From positions 1 through 60,617 of the forward strand of contig JAGWWS010000017.1 of NCBI GenBank assembly GCA_018970255.1: a stretch of DNA of 60,617 nucleotides, given 5' to 3'. Below the pieces are notes generated by a model. The model was not told where the DNA came from and made no database searches. It worked only from the letters and a program-made list of their open reading frames with translations. The position numbers were made by a program, and so were the translations under genes. Source of the DNA: Verrucomicrobiota bacterium. GTDB lineage: Bacteria; Verrucomicrobiota; Verrucomicrobiia; Chthoniobacterales; Terrimicrobiaceae. Each line of letters opens with the position of its first letter. Within the stretch, counting starts at the first letter, position 1. Below, piece after piece: positions 17,801 through 25,040 of the stretch.

Positions 17801-20381
17801 CACCACCGGCAACGGAACCGGAGATATCGGTGGAAGAAATGACATCCGCGACTCCATCTACGACGACTGGGTGGCGTCCGATTACTGGCGCGACTTCGAC
17901 AATGTCGCGCTCAATGGCAAACTCGCGAGCTGGTTCAGCCGCAGCGGAGCAAACGATCGGAACAAATCCGCCAAGGTCATGCTCGTCGCCCACGGCAACC
18001 AGGCCATGCAGCCCGGCAGCGTCATCCACAGCCTCATCCGCGGCGGCACCACGAACGCCACCACCGGCTACTCCCGAATGCTGGAAGCACACGAGCAGAA
18101 CAACGCCCCGCTCACCCTTCACCTTACGCCCACGCTCGCTTCCGCTCTCCAGTGGGCATCAAGTTCAAACAATTCCACCGACGGGCCTGCATTCAACACC
18201 CGCATCCGGAACCTCATCTCGCAAAACCGCCTCGACCTTGTCGGCTCCTCGTTCTCCGATCACGTGCCGAAATATTTCCTGCAGGAATTCAACAATGCCA
18301 ATAAGGCACTCTCTGAGAAATTCCTCGATTCCATCTACGGCAATGGGACCCAAGCCGCCTCGCGCCAAATCTTCTGGCCCACCGAGCGTGTCCTCGACAC
18401 CACCACCGTCGAGATGATTCGCAACATGGGTTACACCTACACCTTCGCCGATCAGATGCGTCACTTTGTGAAGTGGTTCGGCCGCTCCGCCGCACTCGGC
18501 ACGGCAGGTTACCGCATCAACGAGGTCAACGGCCTCAAAATCATACCGATTCACGATGCCGCGTCAGAATACCTCGACCAGGTGCGCGATGGCGGTTCGG
18601 CCATGCCCATCCGTCAACTCCTCTCGCGCCGCTCCCGCAGCGGCGTGCAGGATCAGGTCGCCGTGCTCTGGCGCGACATGGGCGATTTCTCCAGTGCCGC
18701 GAAATCCGACAGCTACGCTTCAAATGTCCGCTGGCTCGGTTCGAGACCATGGATTCGTGTTGTGACCGCCCAGCAGATCGTTGACAACGAAGTTTCCTAC
18801 AAAGGCCAGGACGGAAATACCTACAACACTTGGGGCACCGAGCAGCGCGGCACCGGCCAAACCCTTGTCCAAACGGCCAAGGATTGGGTCGATTGGGCCA
18901 GCGGCGAGAATTACGACCACTGGTATTTCGGCTCCCCGCGCGAAACCGGCCTTCGCAATCAAACCTTCAATACCCCATCGGCTTTCGGTTGGTCCGGCAA
19001 TGGAACCGCGCGCGACGCCTGGCTCGCATCGAATTCCACCACCACGCCCGCCCTGCGCGACCTCTCCGGTGCCGTTCTCCACGCCGCAATGTTCCAAACT
19101 GCATTCCACAACACGCCGGACGGCAGCCTCCAAAAATTCAGCACCGGCGACTACATCTACCCGGACAACGGCGGCAACCAAACGCTCGCCCCGTTTGCCC
19201 GCCACGCCCAATCCCAAGCCCGCTTCGCGAAAATCTACGAACGGGTGCAGCAATGGGCTTCCACAGCGAACTCGACTACGCTTGGCACCCAGTCGGTCGA
19301 TGTGGATCTCGACAGCACACCCGAATACCTCCTCTTTAACTCGCGCATCTTCGCTGTCTTCGAATCCAAAGGCGGCCGCATGACCGCCGCGTGGCTCCGC
19401 AGTCCGACCACCGGAAAAATCTGGCAGGTTGCCGGCAACTTCGCCGCCTACAGCAACACCGACACCGAGGATGAAGGCACTAGCAACCCAACCGCATTCC
19501 GCACCAGCGGCTTCAAGGATTGGTGGACCATTGGTGGCACATTCGGCGCCGGCAACAGCACCGCCGTGAACGCGAACTACACGCCCACCGCCCTCTCCGG
19601 AAACGCCACGGGTTGGCAATTCTCCTCATCCGGAATCACGAAAGCCATCACCCTCGCCAACGCTTGGACTGGCAACATCACAGCCACCTACACGCTCAGC
19701 GGTCCGAACGAAGTCTACGTCCGCTTCGGTCTCTCCCCGAACCTGCTCGACTTGAAGCTTCGCGGCCAGCAAGGCCTCACTGCAAACGAAACGATCACCC
19801 GCTCGACGCTCACGAATGTCAGCGGCAACGAAACCGTCCGCGCTTGGGTCGCCGGCCCGATTGTCACCACCGCCTCCGACAACCCCGGCAACGCCACCAC
19901 GATCGCCCGTCGCAACCAGGCTCAAACCCACCAAGTCGAGGCCCGAATCACCAACAACACCATCGTCACCCTCGGCTTCGACGAAGGCACAGACATCACC
20001 GATCCCGGCTCCGCCACCGACGGAATTCCGAATTCCTGGTGGGATCAGCAATCCATCGCCCAAAACCAGCGCACCGCATCCGCGGATCCTGACAACGACG
20101 GCCTGACAAATCTCCAGGAATACATTTTCGGCTCGAACCCGACATCCGCTGGAAGTGGTCAACCCGCGCGAACCGTTTCCTTCGATCAAAATGGCCGTGT
20201 CATCTCTTTTCCCACGGTTTCCGGCCGCTCATACCAACTCCAAGCGCGCGGGGATCTCGTGAGTGGCACATGGGAAAATGTTGGCTCCTCGGTTCCTGGT
20301 GACGGCAGCACCAAATCCGTCCCGGATACCACCCCGGCCTCCCGGCGTTTCTACCGCATTGTGGTTTCCGTCACGCCTTGA
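11856..20381 (+). CDS. Giant secreted GH13 alpha-amylase / GH57-like fusion protein
   Basis: A 2,841-residue exported protein. ATG 11856 precedes a signal peptide 'LTLLLVAFFCLMPGFARA'. Module 1 (about residues 28-640) is GH13: 'FDNIMNH' region I, nucleophile D294 in 'GLRLDAVKHV', acid/base E357 in 'MFGEHLGQP', and H418-D419 in 'ANSHDS'. Beta-sandwich segments follow to about 1300. Nine 15-residue calcium-loop repeats come next (two near 1040-1066, seven at 1319-1423), then TSP3-like 'DSDGDGLPDG' stretches to about 1770 and a DOMON-like domain (from 'FTDWGHQDLLVLDEYGEG'). Module 2 (about 2038-2500) matches GH57: 'HGNQAMQPG' (H2046), 'LTLHLTPTLASAL', 'IFWPTERVLD' (E2177), 'WRDMGDFSS' (D2274, D2277). 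The tail ends 'RRFYRIVVSVTP', a common verrucomicrobial C-terminus. It should degrade starch, glycogen or a related alpha-glucan outside the cell. Fusion of the two amylase families is unusual. Confidence 0.85.
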   Translation: MLPTRPRFGALTLLLVAFFCLMPGFARAEALLQLFQMSYMDIAKKMPELAEAGYTALWLPPPTKGSGGLSVGYDLWDPFDFGSKDQRSTVRTRYGTEAELMHMIEVAHRFGIRIYFDNIMNHRAFDIPGFNETTPTGGEGQDELYPGMVPEDFHLRKTEDGFYRKWDNTRDWQSAWQVQNLGLSDLIDIAHETPNANHGFSEGSTHPKYSFVRDLNRPEQYDQDKDGKRIYFGWLIDRARTALGSNATTEQLRAHATQYIRDNRAAYVEDVGAYLIRAVRFKMDRLKIDGLRLDAVKHVPDYFYGQMSGANKDSSDAGYLGGAQLQFNISRGFTDSNHRDSVFEDKRGRDDAMMFGEHLGQPPGYGGYWDSGMRLVDNDLRSLLNNRLGNPGATLAGLDASGAGGFPASLGVTHANSHDSDFAAQKEWQHAYYMFREGMGLVYTDGYYKAGTLGESGGAFPRHANTNFLGQFGDPRIPNIMRLHNDFSRGLQQGRWADGDFLAFERRDNRDKFGNTRSGTASEEITMIAMFNDNTAQGQSRPITSSFWSGAYLWQYAEGPNGSFMGGFYKYAGELGTVVVPPGGYYLFSWRTPELSTLWPQAAVTFHQNGQEVNRITVTRKDGPDGDQSFNPYGLQNRGYPAGVTPPKYTYQTTVPVVKSGNFTILARADGSAENIWLKLNGGIDLNGTVPQGVTDPGKRDHQPGVYSDIWVGYEQPAFHERQHAEKFAAKDTTRCQIGSPGAETYVKTIGGNLTINNGPANANNYGNASGTQASWIYHDPDDNVGGISTPPKQFDDSGSNIVIWAKSNSVGGGFKAFVYYTVDGSFPEGAGGYGRGSTRVAELNWRHNQGADDWWGSVNIPKPTAGAQFAYKIGFYRTGASSIWPSGPSQVDTKKRMLTTFRVENFNPTTVQFFPHNDYARVPTIGADYTDWPWDMQTGLPEGFHVVRARAHLNRDQNSGTPLYNTFTQVFYYDALTPNGTLLWPQNNGDTVGGSSYELVLRTDKTVEEVWFHIDDSDDGNDDATMEIQNGNGAGFEPFDDANQNGVRDSGEDFTDLDGDGQYDAALTSAWSQATQNNSINLPGQKEWRFRYNNIPASGEASIRIRLLEPSSSRNLFLDPTTAHTTEVVRTVQTRGPDQRVNIAWPQRDGDRVDDNYTMKVYFTKALADGINEETLKQRFTFSIASTENGSNRDAVVQSRSNFIINYHANDQFHELAIPLPNLYNDIPDFLHTLTVTYTFPDNRELEAIRKVRANPSTKPFVRITRPSEVGSDGRPTEIILPDRPGADQLLYSVRVETNSTVGNLTLTGNPAITLFEEPFTDSNSNGVWDDQEPSTDTNKNNQWDSAESFTDTNTNGIWDLGEAFTDTNNNGVRDPAESYTDLNNNNQFDTGEGFFDLNDNKLRDPAEPFTDTNANGTREGTKVTVSGNTKTWDFSWNITAPGTYLLTATATLNSQSTSTARNARVLLRQIVDSDLNQSNDDDHDGLIDIDETNKKDLPATNAETWSNGDVHIHRASGLTLPTSPDSDGDGLPDGLEVGWRVAGNLTNNSTDTNGDGIKNFVPDLDPPFYAVVSNNGKVPGVGSLNQGDDRARQAAGSVTDPAKADTDGDGISDGIEDANINGWTDGDGVSMQPTWEPWLERAWPNNKIDAGETWTETSPTKPDCDEDALQDGFGEDKNFNGFIDGDTNKDRNHNTGELWSETDPLKSDSDGDGLPDGWEVQYGLDPLDDGAFSKRLDGQGNVNNGPNGDPDNDGFNNAAELLAGTHPTQPTIIGGGQGEGSISIGKFTDWGHQDLLVLDEYGEGSAHSASDVYRSWNDTDHSRDMLSFSFRDGGEIPSGGDGRVYFRIDFLDLADNAWQGEVDAYIVIDTGNTAAGERSIPNEVDIATDMRWEAVVAVYGQNFGSIFVDRNSAQNTTTQTQNPVTEGGVESRNFGGRNEAQWSSPYDAVEIGIERQHLKDAGWLGDPNSLNFQVFVTKPNTTGNGTGDIGGRNDIRDSIYDDWVASDYWRDFDNVALNGKLASWFSRSGANDRNKSAKVMLVAHGNQAMQPGSVIHSLIRGGTTNATTGYSRMLEAHEQNNAPLTLHLTPTLASALQWASSSNNSTDGPAFNTRIRNLISQNRLDLVGSSFSDHVPKYFLQEFNNANKALSEKFLDSIYGNGTQAASRQIFWPTERVLDTTTVEMIRNMGYTYTFADQMRHFVKWFGRSAALGTAGYRINEVNGLKIIPIHDAASEYLDQVRDGGSAMPIRQLLSRRSRSGVQDQVAVLWRDMGDFSSAAKSDSYASNVRWLGSRPWIRVVTAQQIVDNEVSYKGQDGNTYNTWGTEQRGTGQTLVQTAKDWVDWASGENYDHWYFGSPRETGLRNQTFNTPSAFGWSGNGTARDAWLASNSTTTPALRDLSGAVLHAAMFQTAFHNTPDGSLQKFSTGDYIYPDNGGNQTLAPFARHAQSQARFAKIYERVQQWASTANSTTLGTQSVDVDLDSTPEYLLFNSRIFAVFESKGGRMTAAWLRSPTTGKIWQVAGNFAAYSNTDTEDEGTSNPTAFRTSGFKDWWTIGGTFGAGNSTAVNANYTPTALSGNATGWQFSSSGITKAITLANAWTGNITATYTLSGPNEVYVRFGLSPNLLDLKLRGQQGLTANETITRSTLTNVSGNETVRAWVAGPIVTTASDNPGNATTIARRNQAQTHQVEARITNNTIVTLGFDEGTDITDPGSATDGIPNSWWDQQSIAQNQRTASADPDNDGLTNLQEYIFGSNPTSAGSGQPARTVSFDQNGRVISFPTVSGRSYQLQARGDLVSGTWENVGSSVPGDGSTKSVPDTTPASRRFYRIVVSVTP
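15810..16124 (+). repeat. Seven tandem 45-bp units encoding calcium-loop repeats
   Basis: Seven 15-codon units lie in phase inside the amylase-like gene. Units 1-6 follow the pattern E-x-[FYS]-[TF]-D-x-N-x-N-[GNK]-x-x-D-x-x; unit 7 diverges at its end. In units such as 'DTNNNGVRDPAE' residues 1, 3, 5, 6, 9 and 12 match an EF-hand loop (D, N, N, G, D, E). Two further units are coded around 14971-15050. No helices flank the loops, so they are likely a stacked calcium-binding spacer rather than EF-hands. Confidence 0.8.
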
Positions 20382-20512
20382 GCGTGGGGATGGCAGCTTT
20401 TTCCAAGTTGCTGGTTGACGGGGTGTGAAACCCGCAAGTAAGTTGCCCGGCTCTCGTCACGGGAACGACCCCGCTTGACGAAAAACCAAGCGCCCTAATC
20501 ACAAGATCAACA

Positions 20513-21676
20513 ATGGAAACAGCGACCCGTCTCAAGCATCTCACCCCGTCCCTGACCCTCGCGGTCGACAGCAAGGCCAAGGCCATGAAAGCCGAGGGCA
20601 TCGAAGTCTTCGGATTCGGCGCCGGCGAGCCGGACATGGACACCCCCGAGCACATCAAGGCTGCGGCGATCAACGCTCTCAAAGAAGGCCGCACCAAATA
20701 CACCCCCAGCTCCGGAATTCCCGAACTCCGCCAGGCCATCTCCCAAAAATTTCTCAAAGACAACGGCCTCGATTACAAATCCAGCCAGGTGATCGTCAGC
20801 AGCGGCGCGAAGCAATCCTGCTTCAACGCCATCGCCGCCGTCGTGAACGAGGGCGACGAGGTCATCATCCCGGCCCCGTATTGGCTCAGCTATCCGGAAA
20901 TGGTCCGCCTCGTCGGTGGGGAACCGGTCCTCGTTCACACCCGCGAGGAGAACAACTGGAAGATCACTCCCGAGGAGTTTGAAAACGCGATGTCCCCGCG
21001 CACGAAGATGATCATCATCAACTCGCCGGGCAACCCGACCGGATCAGTTTACACCCGCGAGGAACTCAAGGCGCTCGCCGAAGTCGCCGCCGAGGAGGAC
21101 ATTTTTATCCTCTCCGACGAAATCTACGAAAAACTCACCTACGAGGGCGCGGAGCATGTCAGCATCGCCACGGTTTCGCCCGAGGCCTACGACCTCACCA
21201 TCACGATCAACGGCTTCAGCAAGGCCTACTCCATGACCGGTTGGCGCCTCGGCTATCTCGGCGCTCCGGAGCAGATCGCCCGCGCGATCGACTCCATGCA
21301 GAGCCACATGACCTCGAACGCCTGCTCCTTCGCTCAATACGGCGGCCTCGCCGCGCTTACGGGCGACCAGCAATGTGTAGCCGACATGCGCGAGGAATTC
21401 GACATTCGCCGCCAATACATGTGCGAGCGCCTCGGACAAATTTCCGGAATCTCTGCGGTGCGTCCGCTGGGAGCTTTCTACGTCTTGGCAAACATCAGCT
21501 CGTTCGGGTTGAAGTCCCAAAACTTCGCCGACCGTCTTCTCAGCAAGGGAAGTGTGGCTGTCGTTCCCGGCATCGCGTTCGGCGACGACCGCACCGTGCG
21601 TCTCAGCTATGCGACGAGCCTCGACATCATCAAGTCGGGCATCGATCGCATCGAAGACTTCTGCAAAACGCTCTGA
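20513..21676 (+). CDS. aspC: Class I/II aminotransferase, aspartate aminotransferase type
   Basis: A 387-residue PLP fold-type I aminotransferase, subgroup I-gamma, moving the amino group between aspartate and 2-oxoglutarate. Key blocks: 'FGAGEPDMDTPEHI', 'YTPSSGIPELRQAI', 'SSGAKQSCFNAI', the aromatic PLP-stacking 'PAPYWLSYPEM', 'NSPGNPTGSVYTREEL', 'LSDEIYEKLTYEG', the Schiff-base lysine in 'NGFSKAYSMTGWRLGY', and a carboxylate-binding Arg in 'TVRLSYATS'. It could also act as a prephenate/aspartate transaminase, as some members of this subgroup do. Upstream are TTGACG (20415-20420) and TAAGTT (20439-20444) with 18-base spacing, a weak promoter guess. It converges on ftsZ, with a GC hairpin between the two stops. 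Confidence 0.92.
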   Translation: METATRLKHLTPSLTLAVDSKAKAMKAEGIEVFGFGAGEPDMDTPEHIKAAAINALKEGRTKYTPSSGIPELRQAISQKFLKDNGLDYKSSQVIVSSGAKQSCFNAIAAVVNEGDEVIIPAPYWLSYPEMVRLVGGEPVLVHTREENNWKITPEEFENAMSPRTKMIIINSPGNPTGSVYTREELKALAEVAAEEDIFILSDEIYEKLTYEGAEHVSIATVSPEAYDLTITINGFSKAYSMTGWRLGYLGAPEQIARAIDSMQSHMTSNACSFAQYGGLAALTGDQQCVADMREEFDIRRQYMCERLGQISGISAVRPLGAFYVLANISSFGLKSQNFADRLLSKGSVAVVPGIAFGDDRTVRLSYATSLDIIKSGIDRIEDFCKTL

Positions 21677-21678
21677 CC

Positions 21679-21694
21679 CCCGGCGCGAGCCGGG
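21679..21694. terminator. GC hairpin between convergent aspC and ftsZ
   Basis: CCCGGC at 21679-21684 pairs with GCCGGG at 21689-21694 around a GCGA loop, just past the aspC stop and four bases from the ftsZ stop. On the plus strand CCTTTTC follows eight bases later. It can act in both directions but lacks a strong T-tract. Confidence 0.5.
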
Positions 21695-21697
21695 CAG

Positions 21698-22915
21698 TCA
21701 CCTTTTCAACCGCAGTCTGAGGAAGGTGGGGACATCCAAGTCCTCGCCCTCCACGATAGTCGGCTCGATTTTGTCAAAGCGACCACGGGCGACCGGTTCC
21801 AGCGGGAGCACATCCTGGGTCACTTTGGGTTGCGGCGCAGCAACGGGTTCTGGTGAGCGCTCGGGAGGTTTTTCCCTCGCGGGTTGGAAGGGCTCCGCCG
21901 GGCGCTTCGGAACTTCAAAGGATGGAGTCGATACGGGCGCGGCTGGTTTTTCGACTCTTCCGCTGCGACCAATGATCGTTACGACCAGCGAATCTGTGGA
22001 GTCGCCGGATGAGCCAACGCCGAGATTCAAAATCGCATCGGGAGAGGTGTGCTTCGAGACGCCATTCATCACGGCGCTGACCTCCGCGAAGCCCATCGCC
22101 GCAGGGCCGGAGACATGGACAAGTAGCCGGCCGGTTTCTTGAAGCGAACGCCCGCGATCCATCAGGGGGCTCCGCAACGCCGATTCCAAAGCCTCGTGTG
22201 CACGGTTCGGTCCCGAAGCTTCGCCGCACGCGAAAAGGCAAGGACCGGTTCCGCGAAGAACTGCGAGCAGGTCCGCAAGCGGAACCGGAACCGGGCCGGA
22301 GTTGGTGACCAGCCGTGCCAACGCGCACACGGCTTGGAAGAGGAGTTGATCGCAGGCCGCAAAAGTCTCGGAGGCATCCGCGCGCGCCGCATCCAGTTCG
22401 GCCATGCGATCGTTTTCGAAATGAACCAGCGCGTCGGTGGACTTGGCGATTTCCGCAAGCGCTTGCTGGGCTTGGGTGGTTCGACGGCGTCCTTCGAACT
22501 GGAACGGCGAGGTGACCACCGCCGCAACGAGTGCTCCGTTTTCTCGAGCGAGGTTGGCCAGAATCGGAACGGTGGCGCTTCCAGTGCCACCACCCAATCC
22601 CGCGCAGAGAAAAACCACATCCGCTCCGGCCACGGCAGTTTTGAGTTCCTGCATCGACTCCTTCGCCGCCTCGATTGCGGTATCGGGATCCCCGCCGGCT
22701 CCAAGGCCGTGGGTGGCGAGGGGACCGATTGCGATTTTTGTGGAAGCCACGGATGCCGCGACGGATTGCTGATCGGAATTCACCGCGAATGTTTCCAAAG
22801 AAATCGTCGAACGCATGGCGATTCGGTCGGCGATGTTCACGCCGGCGTTGCCGACTCCAATGAGACGAAGAACCGGAATTTTGCCGGCTTCGATCCGGCG
22901 CGGGTAAGTGATCAT
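21698..22915 (-). CDS. ftsZ: Cell division GTPase FtsZ, divergent, with altered T7 loop
   Basis: A 405-residue tubulin-like protein that polymerises into the division ring. The nucleotide pocket is recognisable: 'IGVGNAGVNIADRIAM', 'GLGAGGDPDTAIEAA', and signature 'AGLGGGTGSATVPILA' (residues 105-120). The C-terminus ends 'LDVPTFLRLRLKR', a good match to the conserved FtsA-binding peptide, after a disordered linker of about 60 residues. The T7 loop, normally N-x-D-x-x-D and needed for GTP hydrolysis across the filament interface, reads P210-V-P212-L-A-D215: the Asn and first Asp are prolines. ATG 22915 overlaps the ftsA stop by four bases (ATGA). It is the last gene of the dcw cluster. The family is sure; normal GTPase activity is not. 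Confidence 0.93.
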   Translation of the reverse strand: MITYPRRIEAGKIPVLRLIGVGNAGVNIADRIAMRSTISLETFAVNSDQQSVAASVASTKIAIGPLATHGLGAGGDPDTAIEAAKESMQELKTAVAGADVVFLCAGLGGGTGSATVPILANLARENGALVAAVVTSPFQFEGRRRTTQAQQALAEIAKSTDALVHFENDRMAELDAARADASETFAACDQLLFQAVCALARLVTNSGPVPVPLADLLAVLRGTGPCLFACGEASGPNRAHEALESALRSPLMDRGRSLQETGRLLVHVSGPAAMGFAEVSAVMNGVSKHTSPDAILNLGVGSSGDSTDSLVVTIIGRSGRVEKPAAPVSTPSFEVPKRPAEPFQPAREKPPERSPEPVAAPQPKVTQDVLPLEPVARGRFDKIEPTIVEGEDLDVPTFLRLRLKR

Positions 22916-24129
22916 GCGATGTGGAACGAGCGTTTGATTTTGGAAAAGAATTCGGTGAGCAGATTCCCGGGTGGCATCTCGGACTGCACGGCCTGTGCGT
23001 ATTTCGCCACGCCGATGCAGGTGGAAAGCTGCGGGTTTTCGAAGGCCGAAGTCGGACCCGAAACTGAATTCGCATGGGCTATGTGAACCGGGAGTCCTTG
23101 GAAAACCGACTCGGCGACCTCCTTGATTCCATGCGTGAGACTCACACCGCCGGTGAGCATGATACCGGAGCCGAGCATGTGCTCGGGGACTCGCTCGTTG
23201 ATCTGTTTGCGGATGATTTGCAGGAGTTCCTTGATCCGCGCATTGATGATCATGTTCAAAAGGCCGCGTTCGACCTCCTTGCCCGAGAAGCCCGTGTCGT
23301 TCTTCAAAACAATGCGCTCGTTGGCTGGGATGTTTTCGTAGAGCGCCGAGCCTTCCTCGATTTTCAGCTTCTCTGCCCGTGTGATCGGGATTCGCAGACC
23401 GATGCAAAGGTCATTCGTGATGTGGTCCCCGCCTATAGCTACCACGCCGCTGTGACGCACTGCTCCATCGAGATAAACAATGAAGTCGGTCACACCGCCG
23501 CCGATGTCGATTACCGCCGCGCCGGCCCGTTTTTGACTTTCATCCAGCACGACTTGGGCTGAGGCGACGGAATTCACCACGATGTCTTCGACTGCGATGT
23601 TGAATTCGCGCACACAGCGAATGGTGTTTTGAATTCGCGTCAAAACCCCGTGGATGATGTGAAAATCGGCTTCAAGCCGGGTTCCGAACATTCCAATCGG
23701 ATCGATCACCCCCTCTTGCCCATCCACATAGTAGCACTGCAAGAGGGAGTGCAGGATGACGTTCTCTTTCGGAATGCCGACATCCTTCGCCTTGAACTCG
23801 ACGCTTTCGACCTCCTTGTCGGTGATCTCGGTTTCTCCGTCGAGAGGGGCTGAACTGCGGTTGTTGAAGCTCTGGATGTGACTGCCGGTGATGGCGAGCC
23901 AGACGCTATTGATTTCCTGATCACTCCGTTCCTCGGCGTCCGCCAATGCGTCGTGAACACACTTCGAGGCATTCTGGAAATCAATGATCTCACCTTTTCG
24001 AACTCCGCGGGACGGGCTTTCGCCAACACCCAGAAGTCGCAACTCGCCGTCCCGTCCCGATTCGGCAACGACGGCACAGACCTTGGTCGTTCCAATTTCC
24101 AATCCGACATGAATGCGCTCGCGTGCCAT
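22912..24129 (-). CDS. ftsA: Cell division protein FtsA
   Basis: A 405-residue actin-fold ATPase that ties FtsZ filaments to the membrane and recruits later division proteins. Blocks: phosphate 1 'HVGLEIGTTKVCAVVAE', the 1C domain 'AITGSHIQSFNNRSS', phosphate 2 'AAVIDIGGGVTDFIVY', adenosine motif 'GSGIMLTGGVSLTHGI', and the C-terminal amphipathic membrane helix 'NLLTEFFSKIKRSFHIA'. Length is normal. ATG 24129 shares its A with the TGA of ftsQ (TGATG), and its stop overlaps ftsZ, so translation is coupled on both sides and the FtsA:FtsZ ratio depends on reinitiation. Unlike the neighbouring FtsZ, no key residue looks altered. Confidence 0.97.
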   Translation of the reverse strand: MARERIHVGLEIGTTKVCAVVAESGRDGELRLLGVGESPSRGVRKGEIIDFQNASKCVHDALADAEERSDQEINSVWLAITGSHIQSFNNRSSAPLDGETEITDKEVESVEFKAKDVGIPKENVILHSLLQCYYVDGQEGVIDPIGMFGTRLEADFHIIHGVLTRIQNTIRCVREFNIAVEDIVVNSVASAQVVLDESQKRAGAAVIDIGGGVTDFIVYLDGAVRHSGVVAIGGDHITNDLCIGLRIPITRAEKLKIEEGSALYENIPANERIVLKNDTGFSGKEVERGLLNMIINARIKELLQIIRKQINERVPEHMLGSGIMLTGGVSLTHGIKEVAESVFQGLPVHIAHANSVSGPTSAFENPQLSTCIGVAKYAQAVQSEMPPGNLLTEFFSKIKRSFHIA

Positions 24130-25040
24130 CAGTTCGGGAGATTTCGTGTTTTCCGCGGGGTCTCTGCGGTTTCGAGTGGAGGAGTATTCATGACAAATTT
24201 GACCGGCGTGTTCTTTCGGACCATCAAGTTGACCGATTCCAACTGGCGTCCGGTTTCCCGGCAGTGTGCAAGAAGCTTGGCCAGACGGCGGAGTTGTTCG
24301 GGAAAATCCTCGGGAGCAAATCGGATTTTCGCGCCATCGAGAGCCACCGCATCGAGGCAGTAGTCTTTCGATAAATCCAACGTTGCGATTTGGAAATCAC
24401 CCTGCCTGCGTGCTTCGCGCAGGAGTTGCAAGGCTGTCTGGAAATCCTGATCCTTAACCAGAACGCCCTCAGCTTCTGGCACGGGAGCGCCCGTGATGTG
24501 CGGCAACTGGTCATATTCAGTGGTCCACGTCGCCGGGCGCATGGTGAAGCCTGAATCGTCCACCAACAAGGGGTGCAAAGTGCCGGTCGCCGCGCCGATG
24601 CGAGCGACCGGGTCTCGTGCCACGACGCGAATCTCCAAGCGATCGGGCAGATGCCGCGAGATTTCGACATCCGCGACGGATGGGATCGATCCCAACCTCG
24701 CCGCCGCTCCTGCGATATCCACAGTGAAGATGTTTGTGCCCTCCGAGATGCCGGCTTTCTCCAGCGCGGATTGCGAATCCATCGTTCCATCCAAATCCAG
24801 CACGATTTCCCGTAGAGTGTAAGTCGGGTTTGAGTAGAAGAAGTGGTCTAGGAGAAGCCCGATCGAAAACCAAAGCGTTCCACAACTCAGCGTCACGGCA
24901 ATCGCGATTGTTGCAAATCCCCACGCCATTTTCTTCCGGCGCTGGCGCGCAGTCACCGCGCGCATTTTCACATTCAAAAGTATCCGGCTCCGCGGTGACC
25001 GGCTGCTGCGGTGAATGGGAAGTTGGCGCCGGGCTTTCAT
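24129..25040 (-). CDS. ftsQ: Cell division protein FtsQ
   Basis: A 303-residue bitopic inner membrane protein. It has a long basic cytoplasmic N-terminus ('SRSPRSRILLNVKMRAVTAR', 'RQRRKKM'), one membrane span ('AWGFATIAIAVTLSCGTLWF'), a periplasmic POTRA domain ('YTLREIVLDLDGTMDSQSAL' through 'SVADVEISRHLPDRLEIRV'), and the beta domain that binds FtsL/FtsB ('RDPVARIG' onward). It connects early and late divisome proteins and controls septal peptidoglycan synthesis. ATG 25040 overlaps the ddl stop by four bases. The cytoplasmic tail of about 35 residues is basic and longer than the E. coli one. Confidence 0.9.
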   Translation of the reverse strand: MKARRQLPIHRSSRSPRSRILLNVKMRAVTARQRRKKMAWGFATIAIAVTLSCGTLWFSIGLLLDHFFYSNPTYTLREIVLDLDGTMDSQSALEKAGISEGTNIFTVDIAGAAARLGSIPSVADVEISRHLPDRLEIRVVARDPVARIGAATGTLHPLLVDDSGFTMRPATWTTEYDQLPHITGAPVPEAEGVLVKDQDFQTALQLLREARRQGDFQIATLDLSKDYCLDAVALDGAKIRFAPEDFPEQLRRLAKLLAHCRETGRQLESVNLMVRKNTPVKFVMNTPPLETAETPRKTRNLPN

